In this document: positions 15,717 through 23,705 of the stretch, piece after piece | Layout of the letters: each line of letters starts with the position of its first letter | Numbering within the stretch: the first letter of the stretch is position 1 | NCBI RefSeq assembly: GCF_025517535.1 | Contig: NZ_JAOPKC010000009.1 | Coordinates: 41,532 to 105,531 of the forward strand | DNA from: Halapricum hydrolyticum | GTDB taxonomy: Archaea > Halobacteriota > Halobacteria > Halobacteriales > Haloarculaceae | Reading direction: 5' to 3' | Length of the DNA: 64,000 nucleotides | Notes under the pieces: model-generated | What the model was told of the DNA's origin: nothing | What the model saw: only the letters and a program-made list of their open reading frames with translations | Databases searched by the model: none | Made by a program: the position numbers and the translations under genes

Positions 15717-18700
15717 CTACTCGGCAGTCCCGACCGTGTCAGTATCCCCAGGACCGTCGTCGGCACTCGGCGGGACATCGAGCTTTTCGGCCGGGCCGAT
15801 CACCCGCGTCCAGACGACGAGCAGGCTCGGAAGCACGAGCACGCTCGCGAGGAACGCGTAGATGATCGTGAGCCCGGTGATGATCCCGAACTGCTGGAGC
15901 GAGGGCAAGAGCGCGATCGACAGGGTACCGAACCCGCCGACAGTCGTCGCCGCGCTCCCGAGCAGCGCCCCGCCGGTGCCGGTGACGCTCCGATCGAGGG
16001 CAGCCCAGGCGGAGTCGTGACGCTCTAGCTCCTGGTTGTATCGCTCGGAGATGTGGATGCTGTAGGCGACCCCGAGCCCAACCGTGAGGCTGGTGATCAT
16101 GCCCGTCAGGACGTTGAACGGGATCCCGAAGAGATACATCGTCCCGAGGATCCAGGAGACGCTCAGTGCGACCGGGACCAGCGTCACGAACCCGAGGGTT
16201 GCGCTCCCGTCGGTGACGCGATAGACGATCATCAGGAACCCGAACACGGAGACGAGCGTGATCAGGAGGCTTTCCAGAACGGTGTCGAGTAGCTGGTCCT
16301 GAATGATCTCGAAGAGGATCGTCTGTCCGGTCGCGATGGCCGTGAGTCCGTCACCTTCGACGTCCGCCGCAACGTCACGGAGTTGTTCGGTCGTCTCCAC
16401 GCCGGACGCGGTCCCCTTCAGGTCGACGACAAGTCGCGCGGCGGTATACTCGCCGTCGTCGCCCCGGGCGAGCACGGCACCCGCGTTCTGGGGATTTGTC
16501 TCGAACAGCGCGTCGTAGACGGCCGTCAGGTTCTCGTCGGGGATGCCGTCACCGTCGGTATCAGCGTCGGATACGATCGCAGCGACGGTTGCGTTCCGTT
16601 CGCGGGTGTCGTTGAGCACCGTCAGCGGCGTCTGTATCGACGCTTGCCCGTTCGAGAGGCGCTGTGTTACGTCCCGGGATGCGACGTCGCGCTGGGCGCG
16701 AGCGATCGAGGAGAGCGTGCCGTCGGCCGCGACGTCGCCGCGTATCAGGATGCTCGCCTGTGCGTCCTGGCGCTGGAAGCGCTCGTTGACGTATTCGAGG
16801 TTCTTTTTCGCGTTGTACTCGCCGGGCGCGAACGGCTCGGGCAGGTTCTGCGTCCAGTCGGACGGCTCTTCGGCGAGGAAGTCCTCCTGGGAGAAGGAGG
16901 TATCCACTTGCGTCGCACCGTAGACGCCACCGGCACTGATCAGCAGGGCGATCACGATCACGACGGGTGCGGACCACTTCGCGCCAAGCGAGCCGATCTT
17001 GAGCGTCTGACTCAGCCGTCCGCCACCAGTCCCGATGGCCCGTTTCTTCCGGTCGATCCCGCGAGCTTCGAGGAACTCGTCGATTTCGACCTTCAACGCC
17101 GGCGTCAGGACGCCGAACACCAGGAAGGCAGCGACGATTCCGAACGAGCTGACGATCCCGAACTCCCGGATCGGCGGCACCGGGCTCACGAGATTCGAGA
17201 GGAACCCGATCACCGTCGTCGCCGTCACCAGCGCCAGCGCGATACCGACGCCGCCCAGGGCGACCCGCATTGATTGCCGGAGCGCGCCGTTACCCATCTC
17301 GAAACGCTCCTCGCGGTGGCGCATGAAGATGTGGATCGCGTAGTCGATCGACAGCCCGATCAACAGGACGGGCACGGCGATGAAAATCTGGTTGAAATCG
17401 ATCCCGGCCCATCCCATGAACCCGAACGTCCAGACGAGGACTGCGGCGATCCCGAGGACGCCGAGAACGATATCGAGCAGATCACGGTATCCCACTGCCA
17501 GTGCGACGACGACGAAAAGCAAGGCGAGCGGGCCGACCAGGGTGATGCTGTCGCTCATCGACTGGTTGATCTCCTCGGTGATGATCCCGCTGCCGAACAC
17601 CAGGAACTCGAGGTCGCTCCCCGAACCGAGGTCCTGCATCGCCAGCTGTGCGTCGATGAGTTCCTGGCTGGCGACGCCGCCGGGAGCGACCTCCCGCTCT
17701 GTCTGCTGAGTGACCAGCAGCATCGTCGCGTCAGCTTGCGTCGAACCTGTCTCGTAGTACTCGCCTGCCGGCATGAACCGGAGCGCCTGCTCGGAGGCCT
17801 GCCCGCCGTCACCGCCGAGGACAGTCTGGATGAGCGTCTTGAGTTCGTCTTCTTCGAGTGAGTCGATGGCCTCGATCTGCCGGTCGAGTGACGCGGACCG
17901 GACACCTTCGAGTTCCTGTCGGAGCGACTGCAACTGTGCACCGAGTTCCTCGAGCTGCTGGGCCTGTGCCTGCAGATCGGACCGACGCTGATCCAGCGTC
18001 TGTGCCCATTCCTGCACACGGGTTAGCTCGTCTTCGAGTACTCCCCTGGTGCCCAGCTCGTAGGCCTGTGCTCGCTCGGCTTCGGTGCTTGCGTTGCGCA
18101 GTTGCGCGGCTGCCTGTTCGAACGTCGCAGCGTCTCCCGCGTCGAGATCGATCGGCGTCGCCGCGTTCGTCTCCTCGAAGACAGCCGTCGCCGAGGCGTT
18201 CGGGTCCTCCTGTAGTTCGGTCAGACCGCCCCGCAACGCCGCGCTCGTCGCGTTGACGTCGTCGGAAAACCGTCGTAGTTCGGTCGCGTTCTGTCTGAGA
18301 GCCTGACGCTCGACCTGGACCGTCTCGTTGAGTTGTTCGAACTCGGCGGCCGTGCGCTGGAGTTCGCCACCGATCTCCTGCTGGAGGGCACTCTGAGCCA
18401 GCAGGTTCGCAACGCCGACCGTCGGCGGCGTCCCGCCAGTCGGATCTTCGAACAGCGTCGCGTTGAGACGGGGATCGTTTCGGAGCCGCTGTTGATATTC
18501 GAGCGTCTCGACCAGCGACCCTTTCGAGAGGACGTTCTCACCCCGAACGATGATCTGGACGCGCGTGACGTTCTCCGGCCCGGACGCGAAGTTCGCATCG
18601 ATGTACTCCGAGGCGTCCGCCTCGGGCGTGTCCGACTGGAACTGATCGAGCGACGACTCCTGTTCGACAGCCCCCGCACCCGCGCCCACGATCACCGTCA

Positions 18701-18773
18701 ACACGAGCATGACAGCGATCGCGAGCCGGGAATGGTCGGTCACCGCACCGACGATCCTGTCGGCGGCGCTCAC
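15717..18773 (-). CDS. RND-superfamily (MMPL-like) exporter
   Basis: A 1018-residue membrane transporter with two homologous halves. Each half has one TM helix, a large extracellular domain and then a five-helix bundle; GLSIDYAIHIFMRHREE and GLGVAYSIHISERYNQE are the paired TM4-type motifs (the first with the proton-relay aspartate GLSIDY, the second with Val-Ala instead). The first extracellular loop (about 130-330) is rich in Gln/Glu/Leu and probably a coiled coil. Proteins of this type use proton or sodium gradients to export lipids or hydrophobic compounds. No accessory subunit is adjacent. It begins 145 nt from the arfC end. Confidence 0.87.
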   Translation of the reverse strand: MSAADRIVGAVTDHSRLAIAVMLVLTVIVGAGAGAVEQESSLDQFQSDTPEADASEYIDANFASGPENVTRVQIIVRGENVLSKGSLVETLEYQQRLRNDPRLNATLFEDPTGGTPPTVGVANLLAQSALQQEIGGELQRTAAEFEQLNETVQVERQALRQNATELRRFSDDVNATSAALRGGLTELQEDPNASATAVFEETNAATPIDLDAGDAATFEQAAAQLRNASTEAERAQAYELGTRGVLEDELTRVQEWAQTLDQRRSDLQAQAQQLEELGAQLQSLRQELEGVRSASLDRQIEAIDSLEEDELKTLIQTVLGGDGGQASEQALRFMPAGEYYETGSTQADATMLLVTQQTEREVAPGGVASQELIDAQLAMQDLGSGSDLEFLVFGSGIITEEINQSMSDSITLVGPLALLFVVVALAVGYRDLLDIVLGVLGIAAVLVWTFGFMGWAGIDFNQIFIAVPVLLIGLSIDYAIHIFMRHREERFEMGNGALRQSMRVALGGVGIALALVTATTVIGFLSNLVSPVPPIREFGIVSSFGIVAAFLVFGVLTPALKVEIDEFLEARGIDRKKRAIGTGGGRLSQTLKIGSLGAKWSAPVVIVIALLISAGGVYGATQVDTSFSQEDFLAEEPSDWTQNLPEPFAPGEYNAKKNLEYVNERFQRQDAQASILIRGDVAADGTLSSIARAQRDVASRDVTQRLSNGQASIQTPLTVLNDTRERNATVAAIVSDADTDGDGIPDENLTAVYDALFETNPQNAGAVLARGDDGEYTAARLVVDLKGTASGVETTEQLRDVAADVEGDGLTAIATGQTILFEIIQDQLLDTVLESLLITLVSVFGFLMIVYRVTDGSATLGFVTLVPVALSVSWILGTMYLFGIPFNVLTGMITSLTVGLGVAYSIHISERYNQELERHDSAWAALDRSVTGTGGALLGSAATTVGGFGTLSIALLPSLQQFGIITGLTIIYAFLASVLVLPSLLVVWTRVIGPAEKLDVPPSADDGPGDTDTVGTAE

Positions 18774-18917
18774 GGACTCACCCCGCAGTTTGTTGTTACC
18801 GACATACTAACTATCCCCTCATCAGGTCGAGGCTGCTATATGTTTGGCGGTTCCCCCGGCGCATACCGCTTCTCTCGGCAAGCGACAGCCACGACATCGA
18901 AGAGTAGCGAGCGGCGG

Positions 18918-19580
18918 CTACACGACCGTATATCGCAAGAGCACGCCGTCGTCGATTCGCTCGACGTCCCCGAGCCGTAGATCCGGGAACGTCTCCACGA
19001 AGCCGTCACCGTCCGCAAGCGTCGGCGCGTCGCGTCCGCCGATCACCATCGACCCGACGAACACGGACAGTTCGTCCACGAGCCCGGCATCGAACAGCGA
19101 GAAGACGAGTTCGCCACCGCCTTCGACCATCAACTGCTCGATGCCGTGTGTTTCCAGTCGATCGAGTGCTGCCGACAGGTCGACCCGGTCGTCACCGGCG
19201 GAAATGACGACCGCGTCCCGCGTCCGTGCGTCGGCGACGGCCTCGTCGGTGGCGGCCTCACTGACCAGAAAGACTGTCTCGGCCGCGTCGTCGTAGACGG
19301 TCGCGTCTGTGGGGGTGCGAAGTCGCGAGTCGACGATCACCCGGGCCGGCTGTGGCGGATCGCCGCGCCCGGTCCGGGCGTCGATCCGTTCGGGGTCGTC
19401 GACGGTCAGCGACGGATCGTCGGCCAGCACGGTCCCGACGCCGACCATCACCGCGTCGCTATCGGCTCGCAGCGCGTCGACGCGATCGAAGTCCGCGGGG
19501 CCGCTGATCGCGACCTGCTCGCGACGGCGCGTCGAGAGCTTCCCGTCGACGCTCGTGGCGGCATTGACGATGACCTGCAT
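18918..19580 (-). CDS. arfC: 2,5-diamino-6-ribosylamino-pyrimidinone 5'-phosphate reductase
   Basis: A 220-residue RibD C-terminal (dihydrofolate-reductase-like) domain protein. In archaeal riboflavin synthesis it reduces the ribosyl group of the diaminopyrimidine intermediate with NAD(P)H. The start MQVIVNAATSVDGKLSTR, AVMVGVGTVLADDPSLTV, RVIVDSRLRTP and LMVEGGGELVFSLFDAGLVDEL are characteristic. The ATG at 19578-19580 is chosen because the longer frame is not conserved-looking. It is divergent from the candidate RiPP gene, with a 172-nt shared upstream region. Confidence 0.9.
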   Translation of the reverse strand: MQVIVNAATSVDGKLSTRRREQVAISGPADFDRVDALRADSDAVMVGVGTVLADDPSLTVDDPERIDARTGRGDPPQPARVIVDSRLRTPTDATVYDDAAETVFLVSEAATDEAVADARTRDAVVISAGDDRVDLSAALDRLETHGIEQLMVEGGGELVFSLFDAGLVDELSVFVGSMVIGGRDAPTLADGDGFVETFPDLRLGDVERIDDGVLLRYTVV

Positions 19581-19752
19581 ACGAACGGATTCTATGGACG
19601 GGCGAAAACCGCTTGCGATCGGCGATCGATCACCCCCATAACCAGAAACGATTGCCGGAAACTGGCGATACAGCCCATAAGCCGTCCGGTGTGTTCCCAA
19701 TCGCCGGGAACGAACGGGAGCCGTAAGAGCAGGCCACGACTACGAATGGGCA

Positions 19753-20010
19753 ATGCCAGTCCGACCAGCGGCACGAACGACGGCAGGCCGGAACGGCTCC
19801 GGGACGATCCCTGCCACTGAGTGGGTCGTGTTCACCCGCGAAACGCCAACGGATCCGATGGTTCACACCGGAACCCTCCGGGCGGACGACGAGGCGGACG
19901 CCCGCGAGCGTGCGGCGTCGCTGTTTCCCGGCGTCGACGCTCGATGGCTCTGTCCCGCAGACGCGATCGATCGAGACGGATCGACGCTCGAGGCAGGTGA
20001 GCCGGCATGA
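19753..20010 (+). CDS. Htur_1727-like rSAM-partnered candidate RiPP precursor
   Basis: An 85-residue protein recognised as the small haloarchaeal family named for Htur_1727, proposed as a radical-SAM-modified peptide. The core is EWVVFTRETPTDPMVHTGTL, then a helical ADDEADARERAASLFPG and the ending WLCPADAIDRDG with its only cysteine. The text also resembles PaaB, the small subunit of phenylacetyl-CoA epoxidase (WVVF...PLRHVGSV), so a folded protein rather than a peptide substrate is a real alternative. The stop overlaps the next start by 4 nt (ATGA), tying it to the SPASM-domain partner. No true radical SAM gene with CX3CX2C adjoins it. Confidence 0.72.
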   Translation: MPVRPAARTTAGRNGSGTIPATEWVVFTRETPTDPMVHTGTLRADDEADARERAASLFPGVDARWLCPADAIDRDGSTLEAGEPA

Positions 20011-21089
20011 TTCAACTCGACGCACTCCTCTGTGACTGCGAGCACCCGACGATCGCACCCTCGAGTGCACCGATAGTCGAGTGGGTGCTAGAAGATGAGG
20101 AACTGCTCGGCGACCGTGAACCGCTGTTGACGTCCGAGCGCCCCGTCGTCATCGACCAACTCGCCGCTTTCGGTGTCGAGACGCTTCGGCTGACTGGAAC
20201 TTCCGGGCTCGACGCTGTCGACGAACTGATCGAGCGCGCCGACGATCATGGACTGGAGACGACACTCCGTACCAGCGGACAGCAACTCGATCAATCCCGG
20301 CTAGAATCGCTGGCCGACTCCGGATTGACCCGGGTTAGCGTGCTCGTCGAGGGCCTGTCGACCCCACGAGAGCAACACACCTCCTCGGATGCCATCGATG
20401 CCGCGCTGGAGACGCTCCGAGCCGCCGACGACACCGATCTGGCGACCGAGTTGCGCTTCCCGCTGCAGGCCGAGAGCGTCACCGACATGGAGGAAATCTA
20501 CGACCTCGCGGCGCTGCTGTCGGCCGATCGCTTCCGGCTCACGCACGTCCCCGAACCCGAACTCGACGAGGAGCAGCGACGACGAGCCGTCCGGCGGCTC
20601 GCGGATCTGGCGCGCGACGCCCACGAGCGGGGCACCCACCTCGAAACAGTCCTCAGCGGCGGTATCGACGCCGGGTACGTGGCCGAATACGCACAGGATC
20701 GCCTCGAGGAGGCGTGTTCGACCGACGTTCGAGAGGCGCTGCGCGAACGACTCGGCACGGCGCCGTCGCCGCCAGTCGCGAAACTCGGCCCGGCCGGGCG
20801 CGTCTACCCCGGTCCGTTCTGGGATCGGTACGCGCTGGGATCGGTTCGCGATCGGCCGTTCGGCTCGATCTGGACCGACGAGTCCAACCCGCTGCTGGAG
20901 CGACTCCGCCACGAAGAGGCCGGCCTCCCCGATCGCTGCCGGGGTTGCCAGTTCGGCGACATCTGCAGCGGTGGCTCTCGTGGACGTGCGCTGGCAGTCC
21001 ACGACGACCCCTTCGAACCGGATCCGGTGTGTTACGTCGACAAAGAAGCCGCTGCCGGGGGATCCCCGGCCGAATCGACGGCCGACTGA
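20007..21089 (+). CDS. Pseudo-radical-SAM/SPASM protein (TIGR04347-like)
   Basis: A 360-residue protein with the layout of a radical SAM/SPASM maturase but no N-terminal CX3CX2C: the only early cysteines are LLCDCEHP (residues 9 and 11). The TIM-barrel-like middle (GVETLRLTGTSGLDAV, ETTLRTSGQQLDQSRL) aligns with radical SAM strands. The C-terminus has SPASM-style cysteines, CRGCQFGDICSGG...CYVD, able to bind an auxiliary cluster. Without a SAM cluster it cannot act as a normal radical SAM enzyme; a scaffold, leader-binding or electron-transfer role is possible. It overlaps the candidate RiPP gene by 4 nt. The family name is from memory. Confidence 0.75.
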   Translation: MIQLDALLCDCEHPTIAPSSAPIVEWVLEDEELLGDREPLLTSERPVVIDQLAAFGVETLRLTGTSGLDAVDELIERADDHGLETTLRTSGQQLDQSRLESLADSGLTRVSVLVEGLSTPREQHTSSDAIDAALETLRAADDTDLATELRFPLQAESVTDMEEIYDLAALLSADRFRLTHVPEPELDEEQRRRAVRRLADLARDAHERGTHLETVLSGGIDAGYVAEYAQDRLEEACSTDVREALRERLGTAPSPPVAKLGPAGRVYPGPFWDRYALGSVRDRPFGSIWTDESNPLLERLRHEEAGLPDRCRGCQFGDICSGGSRGRALAVHDDPFEPDPVCYVDKEAAAGGSPAESTAD

Positions 21090-21241
21090 CGGTGTCCGTC
21101 CGCATTCCGGCCGGACCGTCTGACACTGCTGGCTGAGCGTCAAGAGAAGTCACACCCCAGTCTGGCGAGTATTCTTCACGAACGTACAGGCGGCGGTATG
21201 ATATCGAGCCGTTTTTCTTCGGTGCCATCGAATCCCCGGTC

Positions 21242-21928
21242 GTGCTCTCGGTCGAGCTTCACGTTCACTCCTCGCTTTCATACGATGGGCGTGACTCCGT
21301 CGACGACATCCTGGCGCGAGCGCAGGATGCGTCTCTCGATGCGCTTGCAATTACCGACCACGACGAGATCGACGCGAGTCTTGCGGCCGTCGAGAAGGCG
21401 TCCGAATACGATCTCGTCGGGGTTCCCGGTATGGAAGTGACGAGCGCAGCGGGGCACGTGCTCGCGCTGGGGATTTCAGACGCGATACCGAAAGGACTGC
21501 CGTTCACGGAGACGCTCAACCGGATCCACGACCAGGGCGGGATCGCCGTCGTCCCGCACCCGTTCCAGGAATCTCGCAGTGGCGTGATGGCAAAGATATC
21601 GCGGGCCGACCTCGCCCGTGCCGACGCGATCGAGGTCTACAATTCCCGGCTGCTGACCGGCTACGCCAACCGTCAGGCGCGGCAGTTCGCGACCGAACAC
21701 GGCATCCCGATGACCGCCGGGAGCGACGCACACATCGCGGAGATGGTCGGCCGGGCGATCACCAACGTCGAGACCGACGAACAGTCCGTCGAGTCGATCC
21801 TGTCGGCGATTGCCGACGGCCGGACAACTATCGAAGGGCGACGGACGCCGTGGCACATCAGTTTCAAACAGGCTGCTGGTGGGGCAAAACGGCGCGTCCG
21901 AGCCCGGCTCTTGAAGTTCTTCGAATGA
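21242..21928 (+). CDS. PHP-domain phosphoesterase
   Basis: A 228-residue PHP (polymerase and histidinol phosphatase) metallohydrolase. The metal ligand motifs appear in order: ELHVHSSLSYDG, ITDHDEIDA, GMEVTS, VVPHPFQE and TAGSDAHIAEMVG. Such enzymes hydrolyse phosphoesters, for example nucleotides or histidinol phosphate; the substrate is unclear. Translation starts at GTG 21242, giving MLSVELHVHS. The stop overlaps the downstream PP-loop gene by 4 nt, so the two are co-expressed. Confidence 0.85.
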   Translation: MLSVELHVHSSLSYDGRDSVDDILARAQDASLDALAITDHDEIDASLAAVEKASEYDLVGVPGMEVTSAAGHVLALGISDAIPKGLPFTETLNRIHDQGGIAVVPHPFQESRSGVMAKISRADLARADAIEVYNSRLLTGYANRQARQFATEHGIPMTAGSDAHIAEMVGRAITNVETDEQSVESILSAIADGRTTIEGRRTPWHISFKQAAGGAKRRVRARLLKFFE

Positions 21929-22992
21929 CTCTCCAGGGTGCGTCTCCGACAGTCGTACGCGCGGCCATCCAGCGAAGCGATCCGCTCCCCGGTTCCCGGG
22001 GCTTCGCCGGCGAGATCGACGGTATGCTGGTCCGTGACATGCTCGGCCGGTATCCGCTGTTCGTCGACGGCGAGACGTGGGCGTTCGATCCGACTGAACT
22101 CGACGATCCGCACCCGTTCCCAGCCGGCCACATCCGAACCCAGCAAGGTCTCGAGCGCTGGGGGTCGCTCCCCGATCCCTCACCCGCCGAACCCAGCGAC
22201 GGCGTCGCAGCCGTCCAGTCGGCACTCGAACGGGCCTTCTCGACGATCGACACCGACGGCCTCGCGATTGCCTTCTCCGGCGGGCTGGACTCGGCGCTGC
22301 TCGCGGCCGTGTTCGACGTGCCCCTGTACGTCGTTGGATTCCCGGACAGTCACGACGTCGAAGCGGCAGAGCGCGGTGCGGAACTGCTGGACAGCGACCT
22401 CACGGTCGTCGAAGTGACACACGCCGATCTCGAGCGAGCGGTGCCCGAGATCGTGGCCGCGACCGGTCGGACCAACGCGATGGATATCCAGATCGCGCTC
22501 CCGCTGTACCTGGTCGCCGAACGCGTCGCTACCGACGGGTTCGACCGGCTGGCGCTGGGACAGGGCGCAGACGAGCTGTTCGGTGGGTACGCCAAGGTCG
22601 CGAAGGCACCAACGGACCCGCGAGTGGACAGCGACACCGTCCGGGGAGCGACCCGCGAGATGATCGAGACGCTCCCCGACCAGCTCGAACGTGACGTACT
22701 GACCATCCGCGCGGCCGGCGTCGAACCGGTCGCACCGCTGTTGCACGACGCGATCGTCGAGGCCGCGCTCGGTCTGCCCGGCGAGTTGCTCGTCGAAGGC
22801 GACACCCGGAAGGTCGCACTCCGGGAGGCGGCCTGGCGGTGGCTCCCCGAAGAGCTGGCGACCCGCGAGAAGAAGGCCGTCCAGTACGGGAGTCTCGTCG
22901 CCCGCGAACTCGATCGGCTGGCCCGCCAGGCCGGGTTCAAGCGCCGGATGGACGATCACGTCACGCAGTACGTCGAGTCGCTGAGCCGCTGA
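21925..22992 (+). CDS. Asparagine synthetase C-terminal-domain PP-loop protein
   Basis: A 355-residue protein of the AsnB ATP-pyrophosphatase fold. SGGLDS (118-123) is the ATP-binding PP-loop, followed by LGQGADELFGGYAK and KKAVQYGSLVAREL. The N-terminal glutaminase domain is reduced to about 90 residues and has no catalytic Cys at position 2 (it starts MTLQGASP); a relic such as DMLGRYPLFVDG is visible. It therefore cannot obtain ammonia from glutamine itself and may use ammonia, or an amine as in beta-lactam synthetases and lasso cyclases. It is translationally coupled to the PHP gene and lies 0.8 kb after the candidate RiPP cassette. Confidence 0.82.
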   Translation: MTLQGASPTVVRAAIQRSDPLPGSRGFAGEIDGMLVRDMLGRYPLFVDGETWAFDPTELDDPHPFPAGHIRTQQGLERWGSLPDPSPAEPSDGVAAVQSALERAFSTIDTDGLAIAFSGGLDSALLAAVFDVPLYVVGFPDSHDVEAAERGAELLDSDLTVVEVTHADLERAVPEIVAATGRTNAMDIQIALPLYLVAERVATDGFDRLALGQGADELFGGYAKVAKAPTDPRVDSDTVRGATREMIETLPDQLERDVLTIRAAGVEPVAPLLHDAIVEAALGLPGELLVEGDTRKVALREAAWRWLPEELATREKKAVQYGSLVARELDRLARQAGFKRRMDDHVTQYVESLSR

Positions 22993-23043
22993 TCGTCGGC
23001 CACGGCACTACTGTCAAGGTGCTACCGGACGAACACCTGCCCG

Positions 23044-23502
23044 ATGGAAGTCACGATACGCGACGCCGAGCCGGGGGATGCGAGCAGTCTCGACATCCTT
23101 CGTGCCCAGGCGCTCAAGGCCGCCTTCGAAGACGAGTACGATCGCAAGACCGTCGGTGATCTCGTCGCGACCGTCGACGAGGAGCTGTCAACCTGGATCG
23201 ACGACGATCAGTATCTCGTCGTCGTCGCCGAAACCGAAGTCACTCCCGTCTCGTATGCCACGCTCGACCGACAGGACGGAACGCTCCTGACGATCGTGAC
23301 GAGCCCCGACTACCAGCGGGAGGGCTTCGGGAGTGCGGTGCTTTCCCGCATCGAATCCGCAGCGGGCGAGCACGGACACGAGTCGCTGTCGACGACCGTG
23401 CCCCGCTCCGCGATGCCGTTTTTCGACGCCAACGAATTCGAGCGGATAGAGACCGCCGAGTGGCACGGTCTCCTCGGGATCAGACTTCGGAAACCGATCT
23501 GA
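23044..23502 (+). CDS. GNAT-family N-acetyltransferase
   Basis: A 152-residue GNAT protein. MEVTIRDAEPGDASSLDILR is a typical first strand and helix; the acetyl-CoA-binding motif A is in TSPDYQREGFGSAVLSRIES (a Q-x-x-G-x-G/A type loop) and the last strand is near FFDANEFERIETAEWHG. The acceptor is unknown. It stands alone between the PP-loop gene and the gltB promoter region. Confidence 0.8.
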   Translation: MEVTIRDAEPGDASSLDILRAQALKAAFEDEYDRKTVGDLVATVDEELSTWIDDDQYLVVVAETEVTPVSYATLDRQDGTLLTIVTSPDYQREGFGSAVLSRIESAAGEHGHESLSTTVPRSAMPFFDANEFERIETAEWHGLLGIRLRKPI

Positions 23503-23567
23503 CTTGCCTGCCGCCAGTCCCGTTTCCGACGTGGTCCCCCGGCGAAGGTATGCTAGGGTGATTAAAC

Positions 23568-23582
23568 AGTATTATGAATACT
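23568..23582. promoter_or_regulatory. Perfect palindrome upstream of gltB
   Basis: AGTATT-ATG-AATACT is a 6-3-6 perfect inverted repeat, conspicuous in an AT-rich 200-nt gap of an otherwise GC-rich genome. It lies 124 nt before the gltB start and about 98 nt before its likely TATA box, so it may be an operator for a nitrogen- or amino-acid-responsive regulator. This is inferred from position only. Confidence 0.4.
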
Positions 23583-23678
23583 ACGTCTTTCGATAGGTAT
23601 TGTTTCAGTCGCCTGTCCTAGGTTCACGTTCGTAATATTTGCCGCCCAGAAACCAAATGGAGCTTCAAACACCGTGCG

Positions 23679-23686
23679 ATTTATGA
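23679..23686 (+). promoter_or_regulatory. TATA-like box for gltBD
   Basis: ATTTATGA is 20-27 nt ahead of the ATG at 23706 (or 29-36 nt ahead of the in-frame ATG at 23715), consistent with a leaderless or nearly leaderless gltBD transcript. Confidence 0.5.
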
Positions 23687-23705
23687 GTCTATTTCACACA
23701 TATGG

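Noticed and set aside
19753..20010. Reading the small protein as phenylacetyl-CoA epoxidase subunit PaaB
   Set aside because: Similarity in WVVF...P...G is noted, but no paaA, paaC, paaD or paaE lies nearby and the partner is a SPASM protein.
21925..22992. Lasso-peptide cyclase
   Set aside because: No lasso precursor, B1 recognition protein or B2 protease is found; the AsnB-like fold alone is not enough.
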